A DNA stretch of 64,000 nucleotides from contig MGWK01000035.1 in assembly GCA_001800975.1 (NCBI GenBank), positions 25,047 through 89,046 on the forward strand, written 5' to 3'. Of the stretch, positions 26,386-34,793 are shown one piece after another. The notes beneath the pieces are model-generated. The model saw only the letters and a list, made by a program, of their open reading frames with translations. It ran no database searches and had not been told where the DNA came from. A program made the position numbers and the translations under genes. Source of the stretch: Flavobacteria bacterium RIFCSPLOWO2_12_FULL_35_11 (lineage in GTDB: Bacteria > Bacteroidota > Bacteroidia > Flavobacteriales > Flavobacteriaceae). Positions within the stretch are counted from its first letter, which is position 1. The number at the start of each line of letters is the position of its first letter.

Positions 26386-26757
26386 ATGAATAAATTATCT
26401 ATAAAAATAATAATACCGCTTTTTTTTGCTATTTTTTTAAGCATAACGAACTCATATTCACAAAGTGAAAATGAAAAAATCAATACCTTAATTGAACAAA
26501 AGAAGGCATTTAATAAAACGAATAAGAATATAATTGTCTTTAAAATTCAAATTTATAACGGCAATGAAACGCAGGCTTATGCCATTAAGAGAAATTTTGA
26601 ATCAGATTTTCCAGAATATCGCACAAAAATTATTTACAAAACTCCTGAGTGGAAAACACATGCTGGAAACTTCAGAACTAGATTGGAAGCTGACAAGGCT
26701 TTAAATACCATAAAATTAAAATATTCCGGAGCCATTGTTTTGGAAGAAAAGATTTGA
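26386..26757 (+). CDS. SPOR-domain exported protein
   Basis: 123 residues. Signal peptide ending near NSYSQ, then a SPOR-like domain (about 48-122) with FKIQIYNGNETQAYAIKRNF and the terminal THAGNFRTRLEADKALN pattern. SPOR domains bind denuded glycan strands of peptidoglycan. Single gene; convergent with dnaG, with only 3 bp between the two stop codons. Confidence 0.85.
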   Translation: MNKLSIKIIIPLFFAIFLSITNSYSQSENEKINTLIEQKKAFNKTNKNIIVFKIQIYNGNETQAYAIKRNFESDFPEYRTKIIYKTPEWKTHAGNFRTRLEADKALNTIKLKYSGAIVLEEKI

Positions 26758-26760
26758 GCT

Positions 26761-28752
26761 TTAGACCACCACTCTATTTAATCGTTCAAATAAAAGTTTT
26801 CTTAGATTATTATAGTTAATAAGTGATTCAAACTCCTGTTGACGTTTATCTTCATTTTCATAAGTAATAAATGACAAAGAATTTATTTTTTCTTGTATCA
26901 AAATCCTCCTTAAATTGTAAATAACGTCTTGTACATCTTTCAAAAGAACACTTTCACTTTCTTTAGTTTTAGGAAAAATGTTTTTACGTTTCCAGTCATA
27001 AAGTACATGCTTTTCATCGTCCATTAAAATGGTGGTAACTAAATTGGCAACCTCGCTATTTTCATGATTTACCAGTTTATCTACAGAAATTATTTCTTCT
27101 TGATTTAACTGATGAATTATTTCGTAATAAATATTTTTAAAAACTTTGTTGGTAAATTCTACCTCATCATCCTGCAAATTCAAGTAGATTTCCTTTGAGA
27201 CCACATTATTGAATTTTACCTTTTTTATGGGCTGAAAATCGTGGTCATCCGGCTCTTCTCCAGCCACAAAATCAACAAATTCAACCTCTTTATTTCCATA
27301 CAGTAATAAGATTCTTAAAATTTCCCTTTCGAAAATTTGAAGCATGTTTATTTGTTCATATTGCGGCGTTATTTGCAGAACGGGTTCTGAAGGTCTTTCC
27401 TGAACTGGCCTGGAAGAGGCTTCTCTTTGTTCCTTTTTATCGATTTGCGCCAACTCATTGAACAGCACATTTTCAGAAATATCCATAATTCTGGAACATT
27501 CCTGAATATAAACTTCACGCTGAATTCTGTCTGGAATTTTAGAAATACTGACAACAATATCACGAATTAATCCGGCTTTTTTAACAGGGTCATGCTGTGC
27601 TTCTTCCATCAATAAAGCCACTTTAAAATTGATGAAATCTTTGGAATTTTGTTTTAAATATTCTTTAAGCTCTTGGCTAGTTATTTTTTTGGAAAAACTG
27701 TCAGGATCGTCTCCGTCAGGAAACATCACCACTTTTACATTCAATCCTTGCTCTAAAATGAGGTCAATTCCTCGAATGGAAGCACGCATTCCGGCAGCAT
27801 CGCCATCAAAAAGAATCGTGATATTTTTTGTAAGACGGTTTATGAGTCGGATTTGATTTTCAGAAAGCGCGGTACCTGAAGAGGAAACCACATTTTCAAT
27901 GCCTGCCTGATTTAATGAAATCACATCGGTATAACCTTCAACCAAAAAGCAATTGTCATCTTTGGCGATGCTTTGCTTTGCGTAATAAATACCATATAAA
28001 ACATTGCCTTTATGGTAAATTTCGCTTTCTGGCGAATTTAAATATTTGGCCGCTTTTTTATCGTTGACCAAAATTCTGCCTCCAAAACCAAGAACACGCC
28101 CGCTCATACTGTGAATCGGAAACATTACACGGCCTTTAAAACGGTCGAATTGTTTTGTTCCTGTTGATGAGAGCAAATCGTCTTTAACAATGGTGAGTCC
28201 GGTAGATTCCAGATATTTAAGGTTGTATCCTTTATTTAACGCTTCGGATGAAAAGGCATCCCACTCGTTCAACGAATAACCCAATTGGAATTTCTGAATC
28301 GTTTCATCAGTAAATCCGCGTTCTTTAAAATAACTTAACCCAATTGCTTTTCCCTGATCGGTTTTCAACAACGTTTCATGAAAATAATCACGCGCATATT
28401 CCGAAACAATAAACATGCTTTCGCGCTCATCAGCCTGATGTTTTTGTTCGTTGCTTTGTTCGGTTTCCTCTATTTCAATATTGTATTTTTTTGCCAAAAA
28501 ACGAATGGCTTCAGGATAGGAATAATGTTCCTGCTCCATTAAAAAAGTGACCACATTCCCGCCTTTTCCCGAACTGAAATCTTTCCAAATCTGTTTCACG
28601 GGAGAAACCATAAACGACGGACTTCTTTCTTCGGAAAACGGACTTAATCCTTTGTAATTGCTTCCAGATTTTTTCAATTGGACAAACTCACCAATAACCT
28701 CCTCAACACGGGCAGTTTCAAAAACTTTATCTATGGTACTTCTGGAAATCAA
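26761..28752 (-). CDS. dnaG: DNA primase DnaG with degenerate zinc-binding domain
   Basis: 663 residues. The catalytic TOPRIM region is intact: CFLVEGYTDVISL, the DGDAAGMRA motif and GDDPDSF. The N-terminal CHC2 domain keeps its fold sequence but not its metal ligands. The usual Cys-x2-His and Cys-x2-Cys are replaced by Ser37/Ser40 (GLSPFSEER) and Asp58/Ser61 (WKDFSSGKGG). The C-terminal helicase-binding part is present. The protein makes RNA primers for replication. Loss of zinc ligands is, from memory, general in flavobacteria rather than a local defect. Confidence 0.96.
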   Translation of the reverse strand: MISRSTIDKVFETARVEEVIGEFVQLKKSGSNYKGLSPFSEERSPSFMVSPVKQIWKDFSSGKGGNVVTFLMEQEHYSYPEAIRFLAKKYNIEIEETEQSNEQKHQADERESMFIVSEYARDYFHETLLKTDQGKAIGLSYFKERGFTDETIQKFQLGYSLNEWDAFSSEALNKGYNLKYLESTGLTIVKDDLLSSTGTKQFDRFKGRVMFPIHSMSGRVLGFGGRILVNDKKAAKYLNSPESEIYHKGNVLYGIYYAKQSIAKDDNCFLVEGYTDVISLNQAGIENVVSSSGTALSENQIRLINRLTKNITILFDGDAAGMRASIRGIDLILEQGLNVKVVMFPDGDDPDSFSKKITSQELKEYLKQNSKDFINFKVALLMEEAQHDPVKKAGLIRDIVVSISKIPDRIQREVYIQECSRIMDISENVLFNELAQIDKKEQREASSRPVQERPSEPVLQITPQYEQINMLQIFEREILRILLLYGNKEVEFVDFVAGEEPDDHDFQPIKKVKFNNVVSKEIYLNLQDDEVEFTNKVFKNIYYEIIHQLNQEEIISVDKLVNHENSEVANLVTTILMDDEKHVLYDWKRKNIFPKTKESESVLLKDVQDVIYNLRRILIQEKINSLSFITYENEDKRQQEFESLINYNNLRKLLFERLNRVVV

Positions 28753-28803
28753 TGGTGTTTGTTTTTTGTATTTTAAGTTTTCTAAATTACAATTATTACT
28801 GAC

Positions 28804-28845
28804 AAAAAAAAACTGTCCAAGGAATTTTAACCTTTGAAACAGTTT
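28804..28845 (-). terminator. Intrinsic terminator after clpX
   Basis: On the minus strand AAACTGT pairs with ACAGTTT and an inner AAGG with CCTT, followed by a long T-run. It separates clpX from dnaG. Confidence 0.8.
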
Positions 28846-28870
28846 CTTTTGAATTTATTTATTTTTAGCT

Positions 28871-30112
28871 TTATGAAACAGCTTTTAACTTTTTAATGGT
28901 CGATCTGTTAATTTTATCTTCGGCGTAATCTTTCGTAATTTTAAGCTCTTTATCACTGGTTCCCGGCAACTCAAACATGGCATCGGTTAAAATCGCTTCA
29001 CACAAAGAACGAAGTCCGCGAGCGCCCAGTTTATATTCAACCGCCTTGTCAACGATATACATTAAAGACTTTTCGTCAATGGTAAAATCAATGCCATCCA
29101 TTTTAAACAATTTTTGGTATTGTTTTATGATGGAGTTTTTAGGTTCGGTTAAAATCATCCTCAAAGTTTTTTCATCTAAAGGATCCATATGCGTCAATAC
29201 CGGCAAACGGCCAATAATCTCTGGAATTAAACCAAAATCCCTTAAATCTTTCGGAATAATGTATTTTAACATATTTGCTTTGTCAACAACATCACCTTTT
29301 ATGGAAGCGCCATAACCAACTTCTTGACGGTTGAGTCTTTTTCCAATTACTTTATCAATACCGGAAAATGCGCCTCCGGCCATAAATAAAATATTTTTGG
29401 TATTCACTTCAATAAATTTTTGGTCGGGATGTTTTCTTCCACCTTTAGGCGGAACATTAACTACCGAACCTTCCAATAATTTTAACAATGCCTGTTGAAC
29501 GCCTTCTCCTGAAACATCTCGGGTAATTGAAGGATTGTCGCCTTTACGGGCAATTTTATCAATTTCATCAATAAAAACAATACCGCGCTCTGCCTTGCTT
29601 ACATCATAATCTGCCGCCTGCAATAAACGCGTTAAAATGGTCTCCACATCTTCACCAACATAACCCGCTTCGGTTAAAACTGTGGCATCCACAATACAAA
29701 ACGGCACATTTAACATTCTTGCGATGGTACGTGCAATTAAGGTTTTGCCGGTTCCTGTTTCACCAACAATGATAATATTGCTTTTTTCTATTTCAACCTC
29801 TTCCTCATCTTTTGAGTCGGGTTGCAGCAAACGCTTGTAGTGATTGTAAACCGCAACAGCCATCACGCGTTTTGCCTGATCCTGCCCAATCATATACTGA
29901 TCGATAAACGCTTTAATTTCTTTTGGTTTTTTAACAATCAAATCGTGAGTAAGGGTAGAGGAATTACTTCCGGCAATTTCTTCCATCACAATTCCGTGAG
30001 CCTGTTCAATACATTTGTCGCAAATATGTGCGTCTAAACCTGCGATAAGCAAATCTGTTTCCGGCTTTTTACGGCCGCAAAACGAACATTCCAACACTTC
30101 ATCTTTCGCCAT
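28871..30112 (-). CDS. clpX: ClpX, ATP-binding unfoldase of ClpXP
   Basis: 413 residues. N-terminal zinc-binding domain with CSFCGRK and ICDKC, Walker [12 protein letters not shown], Walker [12 protein letters not shown], the pore-loop GYVGEDVE and the ClpP-contact IGF-type loop region replaced locally by [14 protein letters not shown] context. It unfolds tagged proteins and feeds them to ClpP. clpP lies 60 bp upstream in the same direction, so they are probably one operon. Confidence 0.97.
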   Translation of the reverse strand: MAKDEVLECSFCGRKKPETDLLIAGLDAHICDKCIEQAHGIVMEEIAGSNSSTLTHDLIVKKPKEIKAFIDQYMIGQDQAKRVMAVAVYNHYKRLLQPDSKDEEEVEIEKSNIIIVGETGTGKTLIARTIARMLNVPFCIVDATVLTEAGYVGEDVETILTRLLQAADYDVSKAERGIVFIDEIDKIARKGDNPSITRDVSGEGVQQALLKLLEGSVVNVPPKGGRKHPDQKFIEVNTKNILFMAGGAFSGIDKVIGKRLNRQEVGYGASIKGDVVDKANMLKYIIPKDLRDFGLIPEIIGRLPVLTHMDPLDEKTLRMILTEPKNSIIKQYQKLFKMDGIDFTIDEKSLMYIVDKAVEYKLGARGLRSLCEAILTDAMFELPGTSDKELKITKDYAEDKINRSTIKKLKAVS

Positions 30113-30135
30113 CCTTTTATTTCTTAGTTAATAGT

Positions 30136-30160
30136 TTTTCGCAGTTTTACAACTGCAGGT
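30136..30160 (-). promoter_or_regulatory. Hairpin between clpP and clpX
   Basis: GCAGTT (30141-30146), loop TTAC, AACTGC (30151-30156), with no T-run. It may be a processing site or a weak attenuator that sets the clpP:clpX ratio. Confidence 0.35.
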
Positions 30161-30172
30161 ATTTTAATAATA

Positions 30173-30832
30173 TTATTTTCTGATCAAAACTTCATCAATC
30201 ATTCCGTAAGCTTTTGCTTCATCGGCTTTCATCCAATAATCACGATCTGAATCATGATGCACTTTTTTCATGGTTTGACCGGAATGTTTCGAAATTATTT
30301 GATACAATTCGTCTTTTAATTTCAATATTTCACGTGTTGTAATTTCGATATCACTAGCCTGACCTTGAGCACCGCCCAAAGGTTGGTGAATCATCACGCG
30401 TGAATGCGGCAATGCCGAACGTTTTCCTTTTGTTCCTGCACACATTAAAACTGCGCCCATTGATGCGGCTATTCCTGTACAAATTGTAGCAACATCAGGT
30501 TTTATGAATTGCATGGTGTCGTAAATTCCCAGACCGGCATAAACGCCTCCGCCCGGTGAATTGATATAAATGGAAATATCTTTTGAACTGTCTACACTTT
30601 CCAAAAACAACAATTGAGCCTGAATGATGTTGGCAACATAATCGTCAATTCCTGTTCCCAGAAAAATAATTCTATCCATCATTAAACGCGAGAACACGTC
30701 CATTTGCGCAACGTTTAACTGACGTTCTTCAATAATATAAGGCGTTAGACTGCTTACCAATTTATCATAATACATACTATTGATTCCTTGGTGCTTAGTC
30801 GCGTATTTTTTAAATTCTTTTCCGTAATCCAT
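30173..30832 (-). CDS. clpP: ClpP, proteolytic subunit of Clp protease
   Basis: 219 residues. Catalytic Ser in GIAASMGAVLMCAG and His in VMIHQPLGGAQGQASDIEI; the acidic member lies in the HHDSDRDYWM segment. IYINSPGGGVYAGLGIYD is the oxyanion-side motif. Self-compartmentalised serine protease working with ClpX. Trigger factor, its frequent neighbour, is 20 kb away at 50590-51912. Confidence 0.97.
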   Translation of the reverse strand: MDYGKEFKKYATKHQGINSMYYDKLVSSLTPYIIEERQLNVAQMDVFSRLMMDRIIFLGTGIDDYVANIIQAQLLFLESVDSSKDISIYINSPGGGVYAGLGIYDTMQFIKPDVATICTGIAASMGAVLMCAGTKGKRSALPHSRVMIHQPLGGAQGQASDIEITTREILKLKDELYQIISKHSGQTMKKVHHDSDRDYWMKADEAKAYGMIDEVLIRK

Positions 30833-30860
30833 TTTACAGGGTTTTAAAGTATTAAGATTA

Positions 30861-30868
30861 CAAAGATA
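30861..30868 (-). promoter_or_regulatory. -7 promoter element for clpPX
   Basis: TATCTTTG on the minus strand, about 29 bp before the clpP ATG; it matches TAnnTTTG. Confidence 0.5.
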
Positions 30869-30948
30869 TGAAGTATTTATTTATTTTAACTGAAATTAAT
30901 ATTTGAGTTTATTTATCTAAAATTAATGTAATTTTTTATCTTATTTTA

Positions 30949-30985
30949 TTATGCGTGCATAATATTATTAGCTATCTTTGATAGC
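30949..30985 (+). promoter_or_regulatory. Promoter with two palindromes, before a small secreted protein
   Basis: A -7 box TATCTTTG (30973-30980) is embedded in the inverted repeat GCTATC-TTT-GATAGC (30971-30985). A second perfect palindrome TTATGC-GT-GCATAA (30949-30962) occupies the -33 region. Both are placed where a repressor or other regulator would act. Confidence 0.5.
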
Positions 30986-31024
30986 AAATTTTTGATATCA
31001 AACCATTAATAAAAATTACAAACA

Positions 31025-31531
31025 ATGAAATACACTTTATTAACACTCTCCTTATTTATTTTTTCAATAAGCAGTTACGCGCAAGAATTTGTAAACGGAA
31101 CTATTATAACCACTCGTTATGACACCATAACCAATGTGAAAATTGAAACCCTCAGCAATGCTAAAAGTTTATTGCATTTAACTTATATTGATGCTGAAGG
31201 TAAAGAACAAAAACCGGATATTGAATCCATAAAAAGTTATACCAGAGGTGATGAAAATTTTACGCGCATCTACCATTCTGGCAAAATGATTTTGGTAAAA
31301 CAAATCACTGCCGGGAAAAAATTAAACTTATATGAAAGAGATTATAACGGCTTAACAACTTACTATGTAGAAAAAGTTTTTGATGAAATCCTCAAAGTTC
31401 CTGCATCAGGCTCAAAATTCAATAAAGTCTTGGGTGATTTTTTAAGTGACTCTCCTGAAATTTCCCAAAAAATTAAATCTAAAGAATTACAAGACCTAAA
31501 AGAAATTGTAAAACTTTACAATAATGCTTAA
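31025..31531 (+). CDS. Exported protein of unknown function
   Basis: 168 residues. Clear signal peptide (MKYTLLTLSLFIFSISSYAQ). The mature part begins as a beta-rich region with TIITTRYDTITNVKIETL and IESIKSYTRGDENF and ends in Lys-rich helices. I do not recognise the family. It is a single-gene unit with its own promoter and a strong terminator, so it is probably regulated on its own. Confidence 0.8.
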   Translation: MKYTLLTLSLFIFSISSYAQEFVNGTIITTRYDTITNVKIETLSNAKSLLHLTYIDAEGKEQKPDIESIKSYTRGDENFTRIYHSGKMILVKQITAGKKLNLYERDYNGLTTYYVEKVFDEILKVPASGSKFNKVLGDFLSDSPEISQKIKSKELQDLKEIVKLYNNA

Positions 31532-31547
31532 TATTATGGTCAAGTAA

Positions 31548-31587
31548 AAAAAAGTCCGCTGATGCTTCATCAGCGGACTTTTTTTAT
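31548..31587 (+). terminator. Intrinsic terminator after the small exported protein
   Basis: AGTCCGCTGATG, three-base loop, CATCAGCGGACT, flanked by A-run and T-run. Symmetric, so it also blocks transcription from the right. Confidence 0.92.
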
Positions 31588-31616
31588 TTGATTTCTAACC
31601 TATTTAGGTATATTTG
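31587..31616 (+). promoter_or_regulatory. -33/-7 promoter for the M1 peptidase
   Basis: TTTG (31587-31590), 18-bp spacer, TATATTTG (31609-31616): a near-perfect Bacteroidota promoter. It predicts a start near 31622 and a leader of about 19 nt to ATG 31641. Confidence 0.7.
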
Positions 31617-31640
31617 AAATTCATTAACGCTATTCATAAA

Positions 31641-33233
31641 ATGAAAAATATTTTTACGTTTGTTTTTATATTGCTGGCATTTCAAGTTGTCGTTCACTCG
31701 CAAAACTATAAACTGCGCTTTGATGCCTTAGATCTGCAACATTATAATTTAGCGATTGAAGTTAACGATTCCACAAACAATATTCAGGCAACCATGAATA
31801 TTTCTTTAAAATTTAAACAATTGGTGACTGATTTTCAACTGGATTTGGTTCAAAAAGATTCTACAGGAAAAGGAATGCACATTGAATCTGTTTTTCAGAA
31901 TAATGACAGCGTGGCGTTTACACATGCTGACAATAAAATTACCATTCAACCAAACTTTGTGAACACTGACAGCCTATTTAACTTTGAAATAAAATATAAT
32001 GGCGTTCCTAAAGACGGACTTATCATTGGCGAGAACCTTCACGGAGACCGAACATTTTTTGCCGATAACTGGCCAAACAGGGCTCACAATTGGTTTCCTT
32101 GTGTAGACCATCCTTCTGACAAAGCAACGGTTGAATACACCGTTAAAGCGCCCAATCATTATCAGGTAATTGCGAATGGCTACTTGTTTGAAGAAACCAA
32201 TTTATCCAATGATTTAAAGCTTTACCACTATAAAAATGCCGAACCGCTGCCAACAAAAGTGATGGTGATTGGCGTTGCACGTTTTGCGGTGCAACACCTT
32301 GGTGAAACGCACAATATTCCTGTTTCCACATGGGTGTATCCGCAAACCAAAGAACAGGGATTTTACGATTTTGCCAACGCAAAAAACATCCTCAATTTTT
32401 TTATTGAAAAATTTGGCGAATACCCTTATCAAAAATTGGCAAACGTACAATCCAAAACACAATTTGGCGGCATGGAAAATGCCGGAGCTATTTTTTATTT
32501 TGAAAAAATAGTGACAGGAGAAAGAAATCATGAAGATACTATCGTCCATGAAATTGTGCATCAGTGGTTTGGAAACTCTGCCTCAGAATCAGACTGGCCG
32601 CATCTATGGTTAAGTGAAGGTTTTGCAACCTATTTCACCGATTTATATATCGAGGAAACAGAAGGAGAAGCAGCTTTTAATAAAAGATTAAAAGCAGAGC
32701 GGGAAACTGTTTTGGATTTTTACAAAATAAAACAAACTCCAGTTATTGATACAGAAAATACCAATTTAATGAGTTTATTAAATGCAAACTCCTATGAAAA
32801 AGGCGCTTGGGTGTTGCATATGCTCAGGAAAAAATTAGGTGACGAAACTTTTTGGAAAGGAATTAAAACCTATTATGAAAAATTCAAGTTGAACAATGCT
32901 TCAACCAACGATTTTAAAAAGGTTATGGCCGAAGTTTCCGGTGAAAATTTGGATGCTTTTTTTTCGCAATGGCTTCAAAAAGCAGGACACCCCATTTTAA
33001 AAACATCATGGCTTTATAACAATAATATGCTTCGGCTAATCATTAGCCAAACCCAGAAAACTTCTTTTCAGTTCCCACTTGATGTTGAATTGGTTTACAC
33101 CGACGGCACTTCGGAAATAAAAACCATTGAAGTTTCCGATATTGCAATTCCCTTTGAAATCGCAACAAACGGAGAAGTAAAGGAAATTAAATTTGATCCA
33201 AATACTTGGTTGTTATTTGAGTTGGTTGATTAG
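31641..33233 (+). CDS. M1-family zinc aminopeptidase, exported
   Basis: 530 residues from ATG 31641; an alternative TTG at 31614 lies inside the promoter and is rejected. Signal peptide ends near VVVHSQ. Substrate-binding GGMENAG replaces the usual GAMEN; the zinc site is HEIVHQWFGN followed by WLSEGFATYF (HExxH-x18-E). It is shorter than most M1 enzymes and appears to lack the large C-terminal helical domain. It should remove N-terminal residues from peptides in the periplasm or outside the cell. Confidence 0.92.
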   Translation: MKNIFTFVFILLAFQVVVHSQNYKLRFDALDLQHYNLAIEVNDSTNNIQATMNISLKFKQLVTDFQLDLVQKDSTGKGMHIESVFQNNDSVAFTHADNKITIQPNFVNTDSLFNFEIKYNGVPKDGLIIGENLHGDRTFFADNWPNRAHNWFPCVDHPSDKATVEYTVKAPNHYQVIANGYLFEETNLSNDLKLYHYKNAEPLPTKVMVIGVARFAVQHLGETHNIPVSTWVYPQTKEQGFYDFANAKNILNFFIEKFGEYPYQKLANVQSKTQFGGMENAGAIFYFEKIVTGERNHEDTIVHEIVHQWFGNSASESDWPHLWLSEGFATYFTDLYIEETEGEAAFNKRLKAERETVLDFYKIKQTPVIDTENTNLMSLLNANSYEKGAWVLHMLRKKLGDETFWKGIKTYYEKFKLNNASTNDFKKVMAEVSGENLDAFFSQWLQKAGHPILKTSWLYNNNMLRLIISQTQKTSFQFPLDVELVYTDGTSEIKTIEVSDIAIPFEIATNGEVKEIKFDPNTWLLFELVD

Positions 33234-33253
33234 GGAAAAGAAATTAGAAAAAA

Positions 33254-33341
33254 TTCAATCTTTCATCAACTTTTAACTTTTTAACATTTAACTTTTCAAC
33301 TTTCTGGCTTTCCAACTTTGTAACTTATTAACTTATTAAGT
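33254..33341. repeat. Low-complexity TTAACTTTT-like degenerate repeat
   Basis: Repeated variants of AACTTTTAAC, AACTTTCTGG and AACTTATTAAC fill this spacer. It also supplies the TTTG at 33317. No gene is seen in it. Confidence 0.5.
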
Positions 33342-33343
33342 AT

Positions 33344-33351
33344 TACCTTTG
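33344..33351 (+). promoter_or_regulatory. -7 promoter element for the DEAD-box helicase
   Basis: TACCTTTG matches TAnnTTTG, with TTTG 23 bp upstream, and the ATG 15 bp downstream. Confidence 0.5.
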
Positions 33352-33365
33352 CAAAAAATAGAAGA

Positions 33366-34697
33366 ATGACCTTTTCCGATTTAAATTTAAACCGATTTTT
33401 ATTGAACGCTTTAGACGACTTAGGCTTTACCGTTCCTACGCCAATTCAAGAAAGGGCATTTTCGGTGATTATGAGCAGTAAAGATGTTGTAGGAATTGCC
33501 CAAACAGGAACAGGTAAAACATTTGCTTATTTGTTGCCAATATTGAGACAACACACCTACTCTGATCAAAAACATCCAAGGGTCTTAATTATTGTTCCAA
33601 CCCGGGAATTGGTGGTGCAGGTGGTTAAAGACATTAAAAGTTTGACGCCGTATATGAACGTTCGATTTGCCGGAATTTACGGAGGCACCAATATAAATAC
33701 AGATAAACAGCTTGTTCATGCAGGATTGGACATTTTAGTCGCCACACCGGGAAGATTGTTGGATTTGGCTTTAGACGGCATTTTAAAACTGAAATTTATT
33801 CAAAAATTTGTGATTGATGAAGTTGATGAAATGATGAACCTTGGTTTTAGGCCGCAAATAATTACCTTGATGGATTTGTTGCCCAATAAACGCCAGAGTA
33901 TTTTATTTTCTGCAACTTTAACCAAAGAGGTTGATGACTTGTTGGATACCTTTTTTAAATCTCCCGTTAAAATTGAAGTTGCAACCAGCGGAAGTCCGTT
34001 AGATACCATTCAGCAACAAGCCTATCCGGTTCCTAATTTTTACACGAAAGTCAACTTTTTAAAAAATATCCTGCAAGACAAGAATACCTTTAATAAAGTA
34101 TTGATATTTGTGAAAAACAAAAAACAAGCCACCATTTTATTTGATGAAATGGATTTGGCGCTTCCAAAACAAGTGGCCGTCATCCATTCCAATAAAACGC
34201 AAAATTATCGTTTGCGTTCTGTTGAAAAATTTGAAAAAGGCAGTATTTCCATTTTAATCGCCACCGATATTATTGCACGCGGATTGGATTTAACAAATGT
34301 GAGTCACGTTATAAATTTTGACATTCCGAAAGAACCTGAAAATTATATTCACCGAATTGGAAGAACTGGCCGTGCCGAACAATTAGGAACTTCCATTTCT
34401 TTATTTACGGAAGCCGAAGCCGATTATTTGGGCGAAATTGAATTGTTGATGAACCGGGAAATCGATGTTTTTGATCTTCCGGAATCAGTTGAAATTTCTA
34501 CCCAATTGATTGATGAGGAAATGCCGAAATCCGAACTCGAAGACACTATAGAAAAGCGAACTGATATCGTTCCAAGCGGACCTGCTTATCACGAGAAAAA
34601 AGAAAAAAATGCACGCGTAAATTTAGGCGGGTCCTACCGCATGAAATTGGCCAAAAAATACAAAAAACCGCAAACACGCGGACAAAAAAGGAAATAA
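33366..34697 (+). CDS. DEAD-box-type RNA helicase with a DEVD motif II
   Basis: 443 residues. Helicase motifs in order: Q motif (PTPIQERA), I AQTGTGKT, Ia PTRELV, Ib TPGRLLD, II DEVD (in FVIDEVDEMMNLGF), III SAT, V ATDIIARGLDL, VI HRIGRTGRA. Motif II has Val in place of the third-position Ala. The basic tail (KLAKKYKKPQTRGQKRK) is typical of RNA-binding ends. Likely role in ribosome assembly or mRNA turnover. Single gene. Confidence 0.94.
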   Translation: MTFSDLNLNRFLLNALDDLGFTVPTPIQERAFSVIMSSKDVVGIAQTGTGKTFAYLLPILRQHTYSDQKHPRVLIIVPTRELVVQVVKDIKSLTPYMNVRFAGIYGGTNINTDKQLVHAGLDILVATPGRLLDLALDGILKLKFIQKFVIDEVDEMMNLGFRPQIITLMDLLPNKRQSILFSATLTKEVDDLLDTFFKSPVKIEVATSGSPLDTIQQQAYPVPNFYTKVNFLKNILQDKNTFNKVLIFVKNKKQATILFDEMDLALPKQVAVIHSNKTQNYRLRSVEKFEKGSISILIATDIIARGLDLTNVSHVINFDIPKEPENYIHRIGRTGRAEQLGTSISLFTEAEADYLGEIELLMNREIDVFDLPESVEISTQLIDEEMPKSELEDTIEKRTDIVPSGPAYHEKKEKNARVNLGGSYRMKLAKKYKKPQTRGQKRK

Positions 34698-34718
34698 TTT
34701 TCGTTGCATTTTTAAGCG

Positions 34719-34779
34719 CAAAAACCGCCTAAAAAAACTCCTTAAAGAAATTCTTTAAGGAGTTTTTTAATTTATGGAA
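34719..34779. terminator. Bidirectional terminator, copy 1 of a dispersed repeat
   Basis: Stem AACTCCTTAAAGAA / TTCTTTAAGGAGTT with A-run and T-run. The whole 61-bp segment, including flanks, recurs at 50518-50579 with one stem pair changed on both sides. It separates the convergent helicase and OmpA-type genes. Confidence 0.9.
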
Positions 34780-34793
34780 TTGTATAATCCTAC

